Shown here: positions 10,100-21,779 of the stretch, one piece after another
Position numbering within the stretch: the stretch's first letter is position 1
Layout: each line of letters begins with the position of its first letter
NCBI RefSeq assembly: GCF_963675165.1
Contig: NC_087388.1
Coordinates: forward strand, 2,768,800-2,832,799
Source: Halichondria panicea
Lineage: Eukaryota > Porifera > Demospongiae > Suberitida > Halichondriidae
DNA length: 64,000 bases
Direction: 5' to 3'
Notes under the pieces: generated by a model
What the model saw: only the letters and a program-made list of their open reading frames with translations
The model's database searches: none
Told to the model about the DNA's origin: nothing
Made by a program: the position numbers and the translations under genes

Positions 10100-11183
10100 T
10101 AGCCTCGATCCCAGGCCGAGTTTTCTCTTTTATAACGGTTAGGCGAACAACTGGGCCTGGTACTAGTTGTCTGCGCATGCGTCAGTCGTTCGTCAGATTC
10201 TGACGAATGGATATTCTCGTTCACTTTCGTGACATTTATATTCGTGTACTATCGTGTACTAGAAGTCAGTTCCCGTTTTATCATTATTGGAATCGATTGG
10301 AATGGCTCTTAGCTGAAGCTTCTCTCTTCTCTGAAGCTTATTCTGAAGACTGAACAACAAGGGAAGAGGTATAAAGCTTTGTCAGCTTGTTGTCAGATAT
10401 TTTTGTGTGGGCCCTATGGCCGGCTATGCTATCAAGTCTTGTTCATGTTTGGCAAGAATGTAGGTAGACTATAGTTTCATCATTAATATGGTGGATCAAG
10501 TGAAGAGTGTGAGCTAGAGAACTTGGTGCTGCCATCATCAGCTCGTCGACAATGACACTATAACCGAGAAATTTAATATGTATAGATCTACACGTATTTA
10601 AAATGTCTACTTCTCTGTACAGGAGCAATGGCTAATATCCAGCTATCCCAACAGTGCTCCTCTTGGCTATACTAACGGACGAGACTGGACAGTTTGAGGT
10701 AAGGGTTTAACCGTCTTTGGTTTCTTTTAATATTGTCCTATACTCACAGACACAGGACTGGAGTATGACCTGCTCATTCGAGCGTTGCTGGGTAGCTCAG
10801 AGACATCAAGAGAATCTACGTTTTCTCAAGCAATGAGTTACGAGTTGGGGCCTAGAATCAGAGAAGTCCAGCAGCCTGCTAAATCTTTTTGAAACGTAAT
10901 TTGAAGGCATTCAATCATCCTGAAGTTGCCCTGGGTCACTGTAATTGTGCTGCAGCACAACTGGCAACTCCCCAGGCCTTTGTGAAGCAGCTCCCTATGT
11001 GCATCTTTTGTGTACTCACTCTGTGCATTTTCTGTGTACAAATTTCTATTATTGATTTATTAAATATTTTTGCCGACCACAAATATACAATGAAAATTTG
11101 ACGCATGCGCAGACAACTAGTACCAGGCCCAGTTGTTCGCCTAACCGTTATAAAAGCGAAAACTCGGCCTGGGATCGAGGCTA
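10100..11183. mobile_element. TAGCCTCG-family element with 85-bp inverted repeats (1084 bp)
   Basis: The left arm 10100-10184 and right arm 11099-11183 are inverted copies with one mismatch seen in 85 bp. Perfect 9-bp flanks AGTGTGACT occur at 10091-10099 and 11184-11192. No transposase is seen. Its centre holds exon-like sequence (10750-10892). It is the cleanest copy of the family and probably the most recent. Confidence 0.92.
10750..10892 (+). pseudogene. Exon-like fragment inside the 1.08-kb transposon
   Basis: An acceptor-like TATACTCACAG precedes 46 open codons ending in TGA, containing LEYDLLIRALLGSSETSREST. A preceding exon-like block (about 10621-10698, followed by GGTAAG) does not stay in frame. 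This may be captured host sequence; the parent is unknown. Confidence 0.3.
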
Positions 11184-11535
11184 AGTGTGACTATACAATC
11201 AAGCTCAAGACTGTTATATCAGGACTGCATGCATGCATGCTATCTGTGAGAGACCTGTTTAATACATAGTATGACTATAATTACAGCTGTTCCTTATACA
11301 CTGTAAACTGGTTCAGTCTAGCTATTAGTACCTATAGTACTTATACTACATTGTACACTCTGTTCACATTTTCACACGTCTCACGGTCACTGTAAAGCAA
11401 AACTTATAATACAACAACATCCATCAAAATAACAAATAGATCTACAGTGCATGAAAAACAAACAAAACAACAGTGCAAATTAACAGTGTATAAACAAAAA
11501 CAGCTAGTGGAAGATAACGAAATGCTAAAAAAATT

Positions 11536-14500
11536 CTATTTAGATCTACAAGTAGGACAAAACCAATCTCCAAGTGGAGATACTTTAATACGAACACATT
11601 TATAATGATACCACACATTACACGTATCGCACTGGACCATTTCATCATAACAGTCAGGACGGAGACAAGGGCAGTATATAGTAATTACTATGCTGGAAAA
11701 TCTTTCTGGTCTCTTGCGGCTACTAATATCTTTTGACTTTGGAAATCTTCTGAGTTTCTCATTTTCAAAGCAACGCACAAGATGTGGCCTCATTTTGTCT
11801 TCATTTAGGGCGATGGTATCCAGATTGTCTCCTTGCAATGCGTGGTATGCAGCGGCAATTGCAAACAAACCACAGTTGTTACTGCCACTGCTCTGCTGTT
11901 GAATGGAGGCCACAGATAGTAACAGCCCGTTGTGCGCTATTAAAGGCTTATACATCTGTGCAATTTGCAGCTCAGCACTTGGCTCCAGGTCTTTCCCATA
12001 TTGGAAGCAGCTATCAAAGAGGAAAAGTTCCCCCTTGATGAGTGCTGTCGCAATCCAGTGATGCCTCTCTGTTACAAAGAATATCTGCACGGCTGTATAG
12101 GATATATATAATTATGATATAATTATAATTATATTATAATTATACGGCCAAGGATGAGGATGAGGTATAATTATACCAATACTATAATAATACTACTATT
12201 AATTTAAGTAGAAATTATACCTGTGGCTTCACTACTATAGTGACTGCAGGAAAGGACATCTTCTGAACCAGAAGAGTAGAATAGCAGCCTTCAATATTTG
12301 GAAATTGCATTCTCATCAGTTTGTGCGCAGCATACATATGACGGTCAGAAAGCATCCCGCTCTCAGCAAGAACTACATCCTTGTCTCCCGTCCTCAGGTC
12401 CAAATCCTTCACCCAGTAGCTTGAATTCTGTCGAATGTGCACACAATAATTATAATGAACGGTTTATAGTGTGCATGCACATAATTTTTAATAATAATTG
12501 CAATTAACGATAGCTCCTGTTAACAAGTATATAACTATATTATACCTTTCTTGTTACAGACTGAGTAGTCCTTTGCTTCTTCAAAGGTGGCTCCATAGAG
12601 GATGCAGTCTTAACCTGAGAGAAGGGGGCGTCTCGCTTGCGAGAGGAGTGAGCATCTGGCTTGTGAGAGGAGGGGATGTCTGGCTTGTGAGAGGAGGGAG
12701 CGGCTGGCTTGTGAGAGGAGGGGACGTCTGGCTTGTGAGAGGAGGGAGCGGCTGGCTTGTGAGAGGAAGGGGCGTCTGGCTTGTGAGAGGAGGGAGCGGC
12801 TGGCTTGTGAGAGGAGGGAGCGTCTGGCTTGTGAGAGGAGGGAGCGGCTGGCTTGTGAGAGGAGGGGGCGTCTGGCTTGTGAGAGGAGGGAGCGGCTGGC
12901 TTGTGAGAGGAGGGAGCGGCTGGCTTGTGAGAGGAGGGGGCGTCTGGCTTGTGAGAAGAGGGAAAATCACAATTTTTTTCCCACAGCTTCTAAAAATGGA
13001 GTGCATAATTATAAAGAAACATTAAATTAATATCGTAAAGAGAAATGTAATGTAATTATAATTAGCTTCAAAATCTAGATACACATGCATTATACCTTGC
13101 TTGGGTCTTTCACAGGAGTACTTGTCAAAGAAGGGTTAAACTGATCGAGAGATTCATCGTGATGGTTGTCTGATAATTCGGAAGGATCCGAGAGAGAACT
13201 ATGTTGATCCAAGAGAGGTTTTTCGGAGTCTGAGCCATGGTAATGCTTTAACCGCTGTTGGTTAACAGCCTTTTTTAAGGTCTTTCCAGTCTTAGGGTTG
13301 GCAATCTTAAAGACTCCCTTGTCCAAGCACTCCACCACCGTGTATGGGCCTAACCACCGAGGCTTCAGCTTGTCTCCCTTCTTACATTCCCTGGCTGAAT
13401 TCCTCAGCCAGACCAAACTCCCAGTCTTAAACACCTAGAAAAATGACATGGCTATGACATTAAACGAGTAATGAAAATAGCCATGGTACGCTCATACAAT
13501 GATATAGCCTGCTCACCCTCTTGTCTGCATGCTTCCGATCATAGTATATCTTGTCCTTTTCTTGGGCATTGTCAATGTTCTTCTTGGCTTTGCTATGGAT
13601 ATCATCCTTTAACTTTGTAACAGCTCGAGCATGGGTCATAATGGCACTAATGTCCCAGCTCTGCTCAAGTTCACCCTCGCTGCCTAACTCCAGTTGAATA
13701 GGGAGTACAGGTTTCCTGCATGTGGAATGTTATAATAATAATGCATGCATGCCAGGTTATCATGTAATTATTATAATAATGAACAACTCACCGACAGAAC
13801 ATCAACTCGAAAGGTGAATACTTCGTTGCCTTTTGCTTACTCGTCCTATAAGCAAAGAGAATAGCGGGCAAGTGGTAGTCCCAGTCGGTCTGTGAGTCAT
13901 TCACATATTTGAGTAGTGCTGTTTGAAGTGTTTGATTGAAACGTTCAGTTAGCCCGTTGGTTTGTGGGTGGTAAGCTGAAGTGACCCTGTGCTCTGTTCC
14001 AGTGAATCGAAAAAGCTCTGTGTTGACCTGATTAACAAACTCACGGCCTTGGTCCGATATCAGCACCTCACAAAACCCAAACCTGCGTGCATGTATAACC
14101 ATAATCATTAAATACGTGTTATTATAATTATGTGTAGAGATGCATGTGATTACAATTTCACACACATGCATAGCTTACCGACAAAACAAGTTGTACAGGA
14201 ACATTGCCACTCCAAATGCAGTTTTGTCAGGGAGTGGGGCTGCTTCAGCCCATTTGCTACCAATGTTACCACATATTTGCTGCCATTGGGTGTAATCGGC
14301 AAAGGTCCTATCAAGTCTATGCCAACCTATAAAGTGAATTACATAATTATAATTAATATATGACTGTGCTCAAAACAAATAATTATTATGCAATGCCATA
14401 AAAATTATAGTATATACATACCTGATGCCAGACTTTGGGTTGTACAGATATCGGATGGAGTTTGGCATCTGTCTTTACAAATGCTGCATGGGTTCATTCT

Positions 14501-14950
14501 CTGGCACTGGCTGCAGTTCTTTACATACTCTCGGATCTCCTCCACCATCGACTTCCAGTAGAATCTAGAACATATCTTGTCTATAGTTCTATCTCTTCCA
14601 AAGTGGCCACCAGCTGTTCCTGCATGCATGCATCAATTGGTATAATAGATTACAAGCATACATACATGCTCTATTACCTACTATTATCATTTTACCAAAG
14701 CCATAATAATTATTATACCTGCATGGCAATCTTCGAGGATTCTTGATTTCTCCTCATCGCTGCGCACACATATCCTCCAGTCAGCTGCATCAGCAGCTTT
14801 GGTGTGCTTCTTGTAATAGAGGCTACCATTTTCAAACTTAAAGTTCTGCCTGCATTTTCTTCTAAAGTTTGCCTTCTCTGTTTTGCTGTTAATAGTAGGA
14901 GGGTATTCTCCTTTTCGTAAATAGTTTTCAATCTCTTGTAAATTCTCCAT
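11536..14950 (-). pseudogene. Integrase-Ulp1 protease-PHD finger gene (Ginger/GIN-like), 9 exons, two frame breaks
   Basis: Exons by GT-AG and phase: 14950-14719, 14619-14422, 14326-14179, 14082-13792, 13715-13517, 13434-13096, 12989-12546, 12427-12221, 12084-11536. Domains in order: an HHCC zinc-binding region (CHAG..GGHFGRDRT...NCSQC); a DDE integrase core (VGIDLIGPLP, ISDQGREFVN, YHPQTNGLTERFNQTL, so D, D and E are all present); a GPY/F-type segment (WLGPYTVVECLD); about 14 repeats of P-S-S-H-K-P-x-x; a Ulp1/C48 cysteine protease with RHHW (His), FDS (Asp) and QQQSSGSNNCG (Gln, Cys); and a C-terminal PHD finger (YCPC..CDTCNVWYHYKC..WFCPTC). Two frame breaks occur, at about 14481-14492 (after CQRMN) and about 14257-14262 (a short deletion before AEAAPLPDKTAFGV). 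The integrase is therefore probably dead in this copy while the protease and PHD look intact. Such integrases occur in Ginger1 DNA transposons and in domesticated GIN genes. No terminal repeats were found. Confidence 0.75.
12637..12972 (-). repeat. 24-bp coding tandem repeat (about 14 units)
   Basis: Units of 24 bp differ mainly at a few positions (GCGGCT or GCGTCT alternatives). In the minus-strand gene frame each encodes an octapeptide, SSHKP plus Ala/Asp, Ala and Pro. It lies in exon 7, between the integrase and protease parts, and probably forms a flexible basic linker. Confidence 0.9.
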
Positions 14951-15467
14951 TTCTTGCTGCCTTCTTCAAATGACATGACTGTGAACGATCACTGGTTTTA
15001 TACTATAGATCTAGCTGTCAACTACAGGATAGAACAATTAACCTTGCAACTTTGCTCTTCACACATTTATAGGTCTACATTCCAGCTGTCACTTGCTGTC
15101 TACTACAGGATGAACACTTGCTTCATTGCTACCTTGCATGCTACTACTAACCTTGCTCTTCATCCTGCATGGCTCTTCATTCTCTACTATATGTCTATGA
15201 GGAGTGCATGAATGTACTCTTGCTATTATATACTTACATTGATGGCAACATTGGCGGGAACAAACATGCGCATAGGGGAGTCATTTATTCCTGGGGGAGT
15301 CACCCACACCTTAGGCAGGAATGACCGGGGAGTCACTCCCACCGGGGAGTCATTCATTAATCCTCTGACAACCGGCAAAAATTCTTTCACCACAAAAGCA
15401 GACTGTTTGAAATTTCATTGATTTTCATGTAAAAAGAACAGGAAGTGTAGCATAAGGAAAAGTCACA

Positions 15468-15516
15468 ATGAGTTTTTTCCAGGCCGCGTTGATTGCTATT
15501 TTCTGCTGTATTGTTG
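15468..15516 (+). CDS. Possible first exon of a small membrane or secreted protein
   Basis: The ATG at 15468 opens MSFFQAALIAIFCCIV, a hydrophobic start, followed directly by the donor-like GTATGTGA. A CAGGAAGTG (ETS-like) motif lies just upstream. A later stretch (about 15637-15691) encodes LLTIFGSIGLLILLVVEAL then a stop, but its phase does not join cleanly. A 25-residue product through an acceptor near 15562 is also possible. This is speculative. Confidence 0.2.
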
Positions 15517-15529
15517 GTATGTGACTAGT

Positions 15530-17150
15530 ATGTGTGTCAAACCTACCAATTAACTCACACAGGCAATTCGTGCTCAAACCAGTTGGCCTAAAATATCTAT
15601 TGTGTTCACTGTCTGTGCATATATGTATTCAGTCTTCTGACCATCTTTGGAAGTATTGGATTATTGATACTCCTTGTAGTAGAGGCCTTGTAGGAGGCTG
15701 ATACCGATTTAGTCATAATTAGTCTATAGTGATAAATTATAGTTGTTTTTTTTATGAGGTACATGTATCATTATTTTGTGTCAATAAGTCAATGATGTAA
15801 AATGTTGATGTGTTAAGCACGTGCACATGTATAGTAATGTTGATGTTCATTTATTATTCATTCCAATGGAAGCAAGCTAGAGGGGAGGGGGGGGGGGGTA
15901 CTATACTTACTGGAGCTACAATGCATGTATAGGATCAAGGCAGGCTTTATTAAAATATATCTACGTTCCTAAAAAACACATTAACACAAAGAAGCAAGCA
16001 TGGAAGAGAGCCGGCAGCTATATGTCAATCGTCACAACGTCACATAATTGTACAAGTTTCAGCATCATGATGGTGTACTTTATTTAGCTGGTAGATCATG
16101 TACATAGGGATCATTATAATTATAGGTACTAGTACCAAAATCTTACGCAAAGCAGAGTCATGTGACTGTTTTTGTGACATCTATTAGATGTCACAAATAA
16201 TCCAGTAAACATGCAGTCGCATAAAACGACTCGAAATGCCACATCACGCCGTGCGTACATGCAGGGAAGGAGTCTGGCTCAGTTTGGTATGTAGTAACCC
16301 TCGAATAACCATGCACCCTCTCTATATAATTATACCAATATCCCCATACAAACAAAAACATGACCCCATAACCAGACAAACTTGTACCATGATGTGCTCT
16401 GACACTAACAAGTGCCAAATGTAACGATAATTATAGATACCAGTTGGCCCGTAAAATTAATCATGCAGAGTGTGTGAGTCATGCCTTATGACAATTAACC
16501 CTATATCCAACTCCATGCATGGCCATAATTATTATATATAGATTGGGCGGCTTTATGCTTTAATTTCTTGCTAAGATCTGTCGAGTTCTAGACAAAGTCA
16601 GACTATAGCAGAGACTGTCAGAAGTTGTTTCAAACAAATTCTATTCTTAGAGACAAAAAGAAGAGTAACAGCAACTAACATTTTAGAACAAAACAGAACC
16701 CACACTAATTAAAGAGGTGGAGTTTCAGCAGATGCTGCCAAAACCACAATTCGTAAGTGTGAAAAAACTCTACTTGTACTACTATAATACTTTAGTAGTT
16801 TAGTTACTAATAATATTTCATTCCAAATTCTTGTCCACAAACATAAAGTGAAGTGAATGATGAGACAGAAACAGGGTGTGCGCGTCTAAGTATAGAGGCT
16901 AACAAAAGAATAGTAAGAATCACAAAAAGAGGCAATGCGGTAGGACTACAAAGAGATGAATAAAGTAGTAGCGCATTGCGTGATTAAATTCTATTGCGTA
17001 TTACGTAACATGATATAATAACGGAAAACTGGTAAAGGTGACTACAGAAATTAATAATGGTAAAGATCGTTAATACTAAAGTGTTCACTACAATACTGTA
17101 AATTAACATTAGCAAACATACATCATTGAGTTAGCAGCGCAACAATAAAA
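15530..17150. other. Intergenic stretch
   Basis: AT-rich sequence with a G-run (15883-15898) and a small palindrome TGTGACATCTATTAGATGTCACA (about 16170-16192). No supported gene. Confidence 0.5.
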
Positions 17151-17158
17151 ACCGATTA

Positions 17159-18076
17159 TTATAGAGAGAAGAATTCCACATTCTGGATGTAATTAAATGG
17201 TTTTATCTGTCCTCCGCCTACAAAGACTTCTCCACTAGGAAGTACTGAGCATGTGCAATTGTATCGTGCAGTCGTCAGGTCTCCCACTTTCACCCACTTC
17301 CTAGTGTCAGGCTGGTAGAGGACGATCGATGAACTTGGGTTGTCTCTGTCGTCCCGTCCACCAACAGCTAACAGTGACCTCCCAATACTAAGAGGAGATG
17401 AATACTTCAGTAATGTGTCTTCTGTCATACGCCAGAGGGGGGTGGGTGTGTCCAGGTTGGAAAGGGCTTTTGAAAGGAGTTCATTAAGGTCAACGTGGTA
17501 CACTGTCTTGTTTATCCCACTGTGATTGTATCCCCCCATTAGGTAGAGGGTGTTTCCGACGACAGCTGATTTCATTACTGATCTTTGGATAGGTAGTGAC
17601 TGAGCAATGTACCATCTTCTTGATGTCACGTCCAACACCTCCACAGAGGAGGTTCGATGTTTTTTAACATACCCACCAGCTACAATGATGTGGTTGTTGA
17701 ATGAGACAGCTGCTGAGGAACAACGAGCAATATTCATTGCTGGGTACGGGTGAGTCCATTCCCCTGATTCAAACACCGCAAGCTGATTGGTTTCTTTGGA
17801 GCTCATTTGATAACGTCCACCTACCAGAAGTAGTCGATTAGCAATCGATGTCATAGCGAAGCACTTGGCTGTGTACTCTGGTAGTTTGGTCCATTGATCT
17901 TGCTCGAGCTTCATCACTGTACACGCATCACGACCATTTTCTGTAACACCTCCACCAACATACACGGTGCAACCAATAACAGTACTCAGTACCGAGGTGC
18001 CTGCCTTGATTGGTATATCATTTCCTCTTCTCCGTTTAAGAGTGAGCGGAGGTCTCAACTCTCTTGGAGGGGAACC
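17159..18076 (-). CDS. Kelch-repeat protein, 3' terminal exon
   Basis: The exon starts after TTTATTTTTCAG (acceptor) at 18076 and reads 305 codons to the TAA at 17159. It contains about six Kelch motifs with the usual Gly-Gly and Trp spacing: VYVGGG..WTKLP, LLLVGGR..WTHPY, IIVAGGY..RRWYIA, LYLMGGY, LLAVGGR..RKWVKV, VFVGGG. A Kelch beta-propeller is normally a protein-binding platform, often in Cullin-3 or actin-linked proteins. The N-terminal partner domain (BTB or other) would be on upstream exons at higher coordinates, which I could not find. A basic segment (LKRRRG) precedes the first repeat. No in-frame ATG exists near the exon start, so it cannot be a complete gene. Confidence 0.8.
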   Translation of the reverse strand, partial: GSPPRELRPPLTLKRRRGNDIPIKAGTSVLSTVIGCTVYVGGGVTENGRDACTVMKLEQDQWTKLPEYTAKCFAMTSIANRLLLVGGRYQMSSKETNQLAVFESGEWTHPYPAMNIARCSSAAVSFNNHIIVAGGYVKKHRTSSVEVLDVTSRRWYIAQSLPIQRSVMKSAVVGNTLYLMGGYNHSGINKTVYHVDLNELLSKALSNLDTPTPLWRMTEDTLLKYSSPLSIGRSLLAVGGRDDRDNPSSSIVLYQPDTRKWVKVGDLTTARYNCTCSVLPSGEVFVGGGQIKPFNYIQNVEFFSL

Positions 18077-18171
18077 CTGAAAAATAAACTAGGATAGAGT
18101 AGCAATAAATGTGTTCAAGCAAAATCACCATAGAGAAGAACAGGTGGGCGGTGTTATTTACAAAGTTATAA

Positions 18172-18279
18172 TTATGGGAGCTGCTTAGCTTTGCTAGCAC
18201 AGAGAAGCATCATGACCAGTACCAGCACCAGTCCAGCCAGGCTCAAAACAACGTACCCCTTTGAGTGTGAAGTTAAGCG
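18172..18279 (-). CDS. Possible alternative terminal exon encoding a transmembrane tail
   Basis: After an acceptor-like ACAATACGCCCAG, 35 codons in phase 0 encode a single hydrophobic helix (VVLSLAGLVLVLVMMLL) and a short basic tail KAKQLP, then TAA. The Kelch exon just downstream also starts in phase 0, so the two could be alternative 3' ends of one gene. No transcript evidence. Confidence 0.3.
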   Translation of the reverse strand, partial: RLTSHSKGYVVLSLAGLVLVLVMMLLCASKAKQLP

Positions 18280-18469
18280 CTGGGCGTATTGTTAAAAAGT
18301 ACCAGAGGCTCAGAGGTAGATGGAATTTATTGTAAGCAGGTGTTTCATCTTATTGGCGCTGTTAGATCGAGCCTGCCATATACTGCTGCAGATTCTCATC
18401 AAAGGCTAAACTGAAATAGCTACAGTATGAAATTCAGTGAGTCTGAGAATTGTACGCCCTTACTATAAC

Positions 18470-18982
18470 CAGGAGCACATTACAGAAGGAGCGTCTAACT
18501 CTACATGGGTGTGGGAATTACATCTCGTGTTTTCCTAAACGCCGCATTTCCTTATATATAAGAAAAGTGTGTACATAAATTACAGACCGCGGTCAGCCTG
18601 TGAATATCATTATGGATGTATGTAGAGGAAAGCTAGGTTGACTCCGTGAGCCAGAAAGAGCTAAAACGAATAGCTAGGCCATTGATGGGTGTTTGTATAC
18701 ATGTCATTAGTGGGGTACAGAAAGTTTTGAAATAGGAGCATGTCCAATTACTTTGTAAAGAGAGAGTTTGCTAGACCTAACACATACTAGGCGTTTTGTT
18801 TTTGCAGTAGGAGTACAGGGGTTCTTAGAAGAGAGAGAGCTTACTACCAGACCTATAGCTAACTAGCTAGCTGTAGCTTTTCACTTTTCATGACCTATGC
18901 GCTCAGCTCAATTAGTACCAGCCTGCAGATGATTATCACCCACTTAGCGCAATTGCGATTCCCAACGTGTAATGTGCTTCTG
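18470..18982. mobile_element. CAGGAGC-family element (513 bp)
   Basis: The ends are CAGGAGCACATTACAGAAGG and the inverted TAATGTGCTTCTG, flanked by the 7-bp repeat CTATAAC (18463-18469 and 18983-18989). It is highly similar along its length to 30911-31516. Non-coding. Confidence 0.85.
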
Positions 18983-19126
18983 CTATAACTCAGCAATAAT
19001 TGTTTCACCTGTTTCTGCTGTTGAATGATGAAGTCTCTCCTGAGAAGCTCAGGATCACTGTACCCAATCTGTTTTCTGTGTGCCTGTAGAGGGGAACATA
19101 GTCAATTTCTCACTCCAATATTTTTC

Positions 19127-19310
19127 TGCCTCAAGGCGTAGCCACACGAGGGATACGGTAAAGCTGACTGTGTGTGTGTATTCCAGTTGTAACTTGTTCA
19201 ATGGTTGCAATGCGACGAAAACTAACATATTCTATAGGCCTCTAGCCACGTTCTCTTGGATTTTTATTCGTGGATTTGCAAACTAAAACTTCTTTCTCGA
19301 GTTATGGCTA
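19127..19310 (+). repeat. Partial copy of the TACGGTAGTGTG interspersed repeat
   Basis: It shares blocks such as TTGGATTTTTATTCGTGGATT and TTCTTTCTCGAGTTATG with the longer copies at 20090-20630 and 31977-33270. Non-coding. Confidence 0.6.
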
Positions 19311-19792
19311 GTTTTACTCCACAGTGAAGGTCTCTTCAGAATCTTTCATAGCAGCATTTGTTCGCATATATTTTCTATTCGAGTTAGCCTCTGTTTGTTA
19401 GCTACGAGTCTGAAAAAATCTGCAAAAGCAGCATGCATATCGATCCTTGTGAACTCTGACCTCATTGCAGATCCACCCCATTTATAATTATTCTTGACAG
19501 GAAATCCCTTACTTAAACTTCTACATATATATGCCTCTATCCTTGAAGACTACTGTTTCCATCTTCTATAATGACTGCGTTATAACATAGTTTCTTCTAG
19601 TGGGGGTGGGGAAGAAATAGGAGCTAGGAGGAAGAGGGAGACAGAGGGAGTTTATAATATAAATAATAGTTTATAATGTAAATGAGTAAGCTAAGAAACA
19701 AGTTGGCTAGCTCTACGCGCGACCTTTATTCGAGGTAGATCTACATAATTATTTGCAGCTGAAGCGATCCTTTACCGGTCTCTATTTAAATT

Positions 19793-19977
19793 ATCGTATA
19801 GCAGGTAATTTTCGTGGGTAAAAATTTCGTTCAACTCGAAAACGGTGATTTTTTCGGTGCCTGCACTACATTGCATGTGTTCCAGTAAGCCATGCCTACG
19901 TTTTCGTGGGGGAAAATTTTGTGGAGGTCAGCTTGCATACAAAAATTTTACCCCACGAAAATTATCCGCTATACGGT
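19793..19977. mobile_element. ACCGTATAGCGGG-family MITE
   Basis: It starts ATCGTATAGCAGGTAATTTTC and ends with the inverted GAAAATTATCCGCTATACGGT. About 185 bp. Confidence 0.75.
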
Positions 19978-20089
19978 ACCTTAATGTTACTATTATAGAC
20001 GGGTAGTAATTAATTTTAGCGTTTTCAGATTTTTCTGTTTTTAGGGTACTAATTTGGGCGGATTTGCAAATTCATTACCACAATAAAAA

Positions 20090-20630
20090 GCACCGCAGGT
20101 GCTGATGCCTCGGTGGAGGTGCCAAAGCTACATAACATAAAGCTACTAAGCTAGCTTTTATACACATATTAATTATAATTATCATGATGAACATATTTTA
20201 TTTTACCACATCTATGATTTTACTGCATGCACAAACCAGGGAAACTCAAAGAGTGGGTAATGATCGACGATGATTGCTGTTAAAAACGATCGATGCCAAA
20301 AGTTCAAGTCTAAAATTAATGGCTGCAAGTCAGCAGAGCTAACTACTAAGTAAAGTAGCAATACTCGGTAAACAAGTTGGCTACGTGCTCTTCTGAAAAG
20401 GCTGCAATGGCATTCCAAGTAAGCAAAACTAGGCATAACTCGAGAACGAAGCATTATTTTACAAATCCACGAATTAAAATCCAAGAAAACATGACTAGAA
20501 GCCTATAGAAACTCTTACTTACACTTCATTGATCCTTGTGCAGCTGTAGCAGTCTACACACACAGACTGACAGACAGACAGACACACACACTACCGTATA
20601 CCTCGCTTGTGCATGCGCACCGAGGGATAA
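20090..20630 (-). repeat. Interspersed repeat with ATGCCTCGGTG ends, minus orientation
   Basis: It runs from GCAGGTGCTGATGCCTCGGTG to GTGCATGCGCACCGAGG. Internal blocks match 31977-32490 in reverse (for example AATGATCGACGATGATTGC and CTCGAGAACGAAGC). Short inverted ends suggest a non-autonomous DNA transposon. Confidence 0.65.
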
Positions 20631-21235
20631 TTATATCTCGTAAAAGTATGAGTTTTAAGGTTGAATGGAAAGTTTGGAGACAGATACAGATGAAAAAAGG
20701 GCTAGCTTGCTTAGCATACTCTCAAAAGTACATTACATTATACAAAAGTACGTTTGAAAAAAAGAAAAAAAACATTTTTTTAATGAGATTCATAATTTAT
20801 AATAGTAACAGTAAGGTAACTGAACACTCCTCTGGATCTATTTAAGGTTTAGCACTTTAGTGCTCTAGCAGTACATAATTAATAAGGTGTAGCCGCACGA
20901 GGAATACGGTGTCTATTCCAGCTGTAAGGCTGCACCAAATTGATGTTTCGCAGATCCCAGTATAGAACAGGTGGCAGCAGGCAAACACATTTTTCAGTAA
21001 TCACAAAACACAACAAAAAGTTACTTCAAAGCATCACTACATTATAGTGCTAGATCACGTGGTCAATCTGACCTCTGACCTTGACAACTATATTTTTGGG
21101 AATTCTGAAATCCGTGAAACATTAACTTGATATGGCCTTGCCTCGAATCCAGGCCGATTTATTGTATAGGTGATAGTAGCCTCGACTCCAGGCAGCAAAG
21201 AGAAAGGCGGCTTGGTATACATTGTACCACATGTA

Positions 21236-21436
21236 GAGGGTAATTTTCGTGGGGTAAAATATTCGTGGTTTTCGTGGTTGAAGGTCTGACCACAAATATT
21301 TTACCCACGAATGAAGCGACCTTGCTTACCTTACCTGCAGTGCAAGCTCCAACCACGAAAATATTACCCACGAAATGTTCAATATTGCTGAACCACCACG
21401 AATATTTTGTCCCCCAAAAATTACCCGTTATACGGT
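21236..21436. mobile_element. ACCGTATAGCGGG-family MITE, left end worn
   Basis: GTAATTTTCGTGGGGTAAAA at the left and inverted AAAATTACCCGTTATACGGT at the right. The inside shares GAAGCGACCTTGC and CCTGCAGTGCAAGCTCC with the interrupted copy at 36366-37310. Confidence 0.75.
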
Positions 21437-21779
21437 ATGCGCATGCACGTACATTACCACGAAAAGGGGGTAATCCGTATACAGGGTTTTGCAGAATCTT
21501 TGCAATATCCATAAAAAAGCGTCGAGCGTTCCTTATATGGTTATATCTGTGGTCAATAAAGTTGTAGATCTAGTCAGCATGCATGGCACTATTCTATTGT
21601 AATAGTTGATGGAGATGCTCAGCAACAATAAGACACTCCAAAGCAGCTCTGTCTGGTGCACTATCTCCATCTTATATAGTACTTTCGTGAACAAAAAACG
21701 CCATTTTGCTTCTGAATTTTGCTTTAGGCTTGGCATTTCACCACAATGTGTGTATATGAGACCACAGTGTGTAAACATT

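Noticed and set aside
12637-12972. CRISPR-like array of 24-bp repeats
   Set aside because: There are no spacers; the units are contiguous and coding.
12498-13025. Plus-strand frame with repeated WLVRGGS
   Set aside because: It is the shadow of the minus-strand 24-bp coding repeat; the minus frame joins splice sites and domains on both sides.
11192-15400. Terminal inverted repeats for the integrase-Ulp1-PHD gene
   Set aside because: I looked for TGT...ACA ends on both sides by eye and found no convincing pair; the left side abuts another transposon's duplication.
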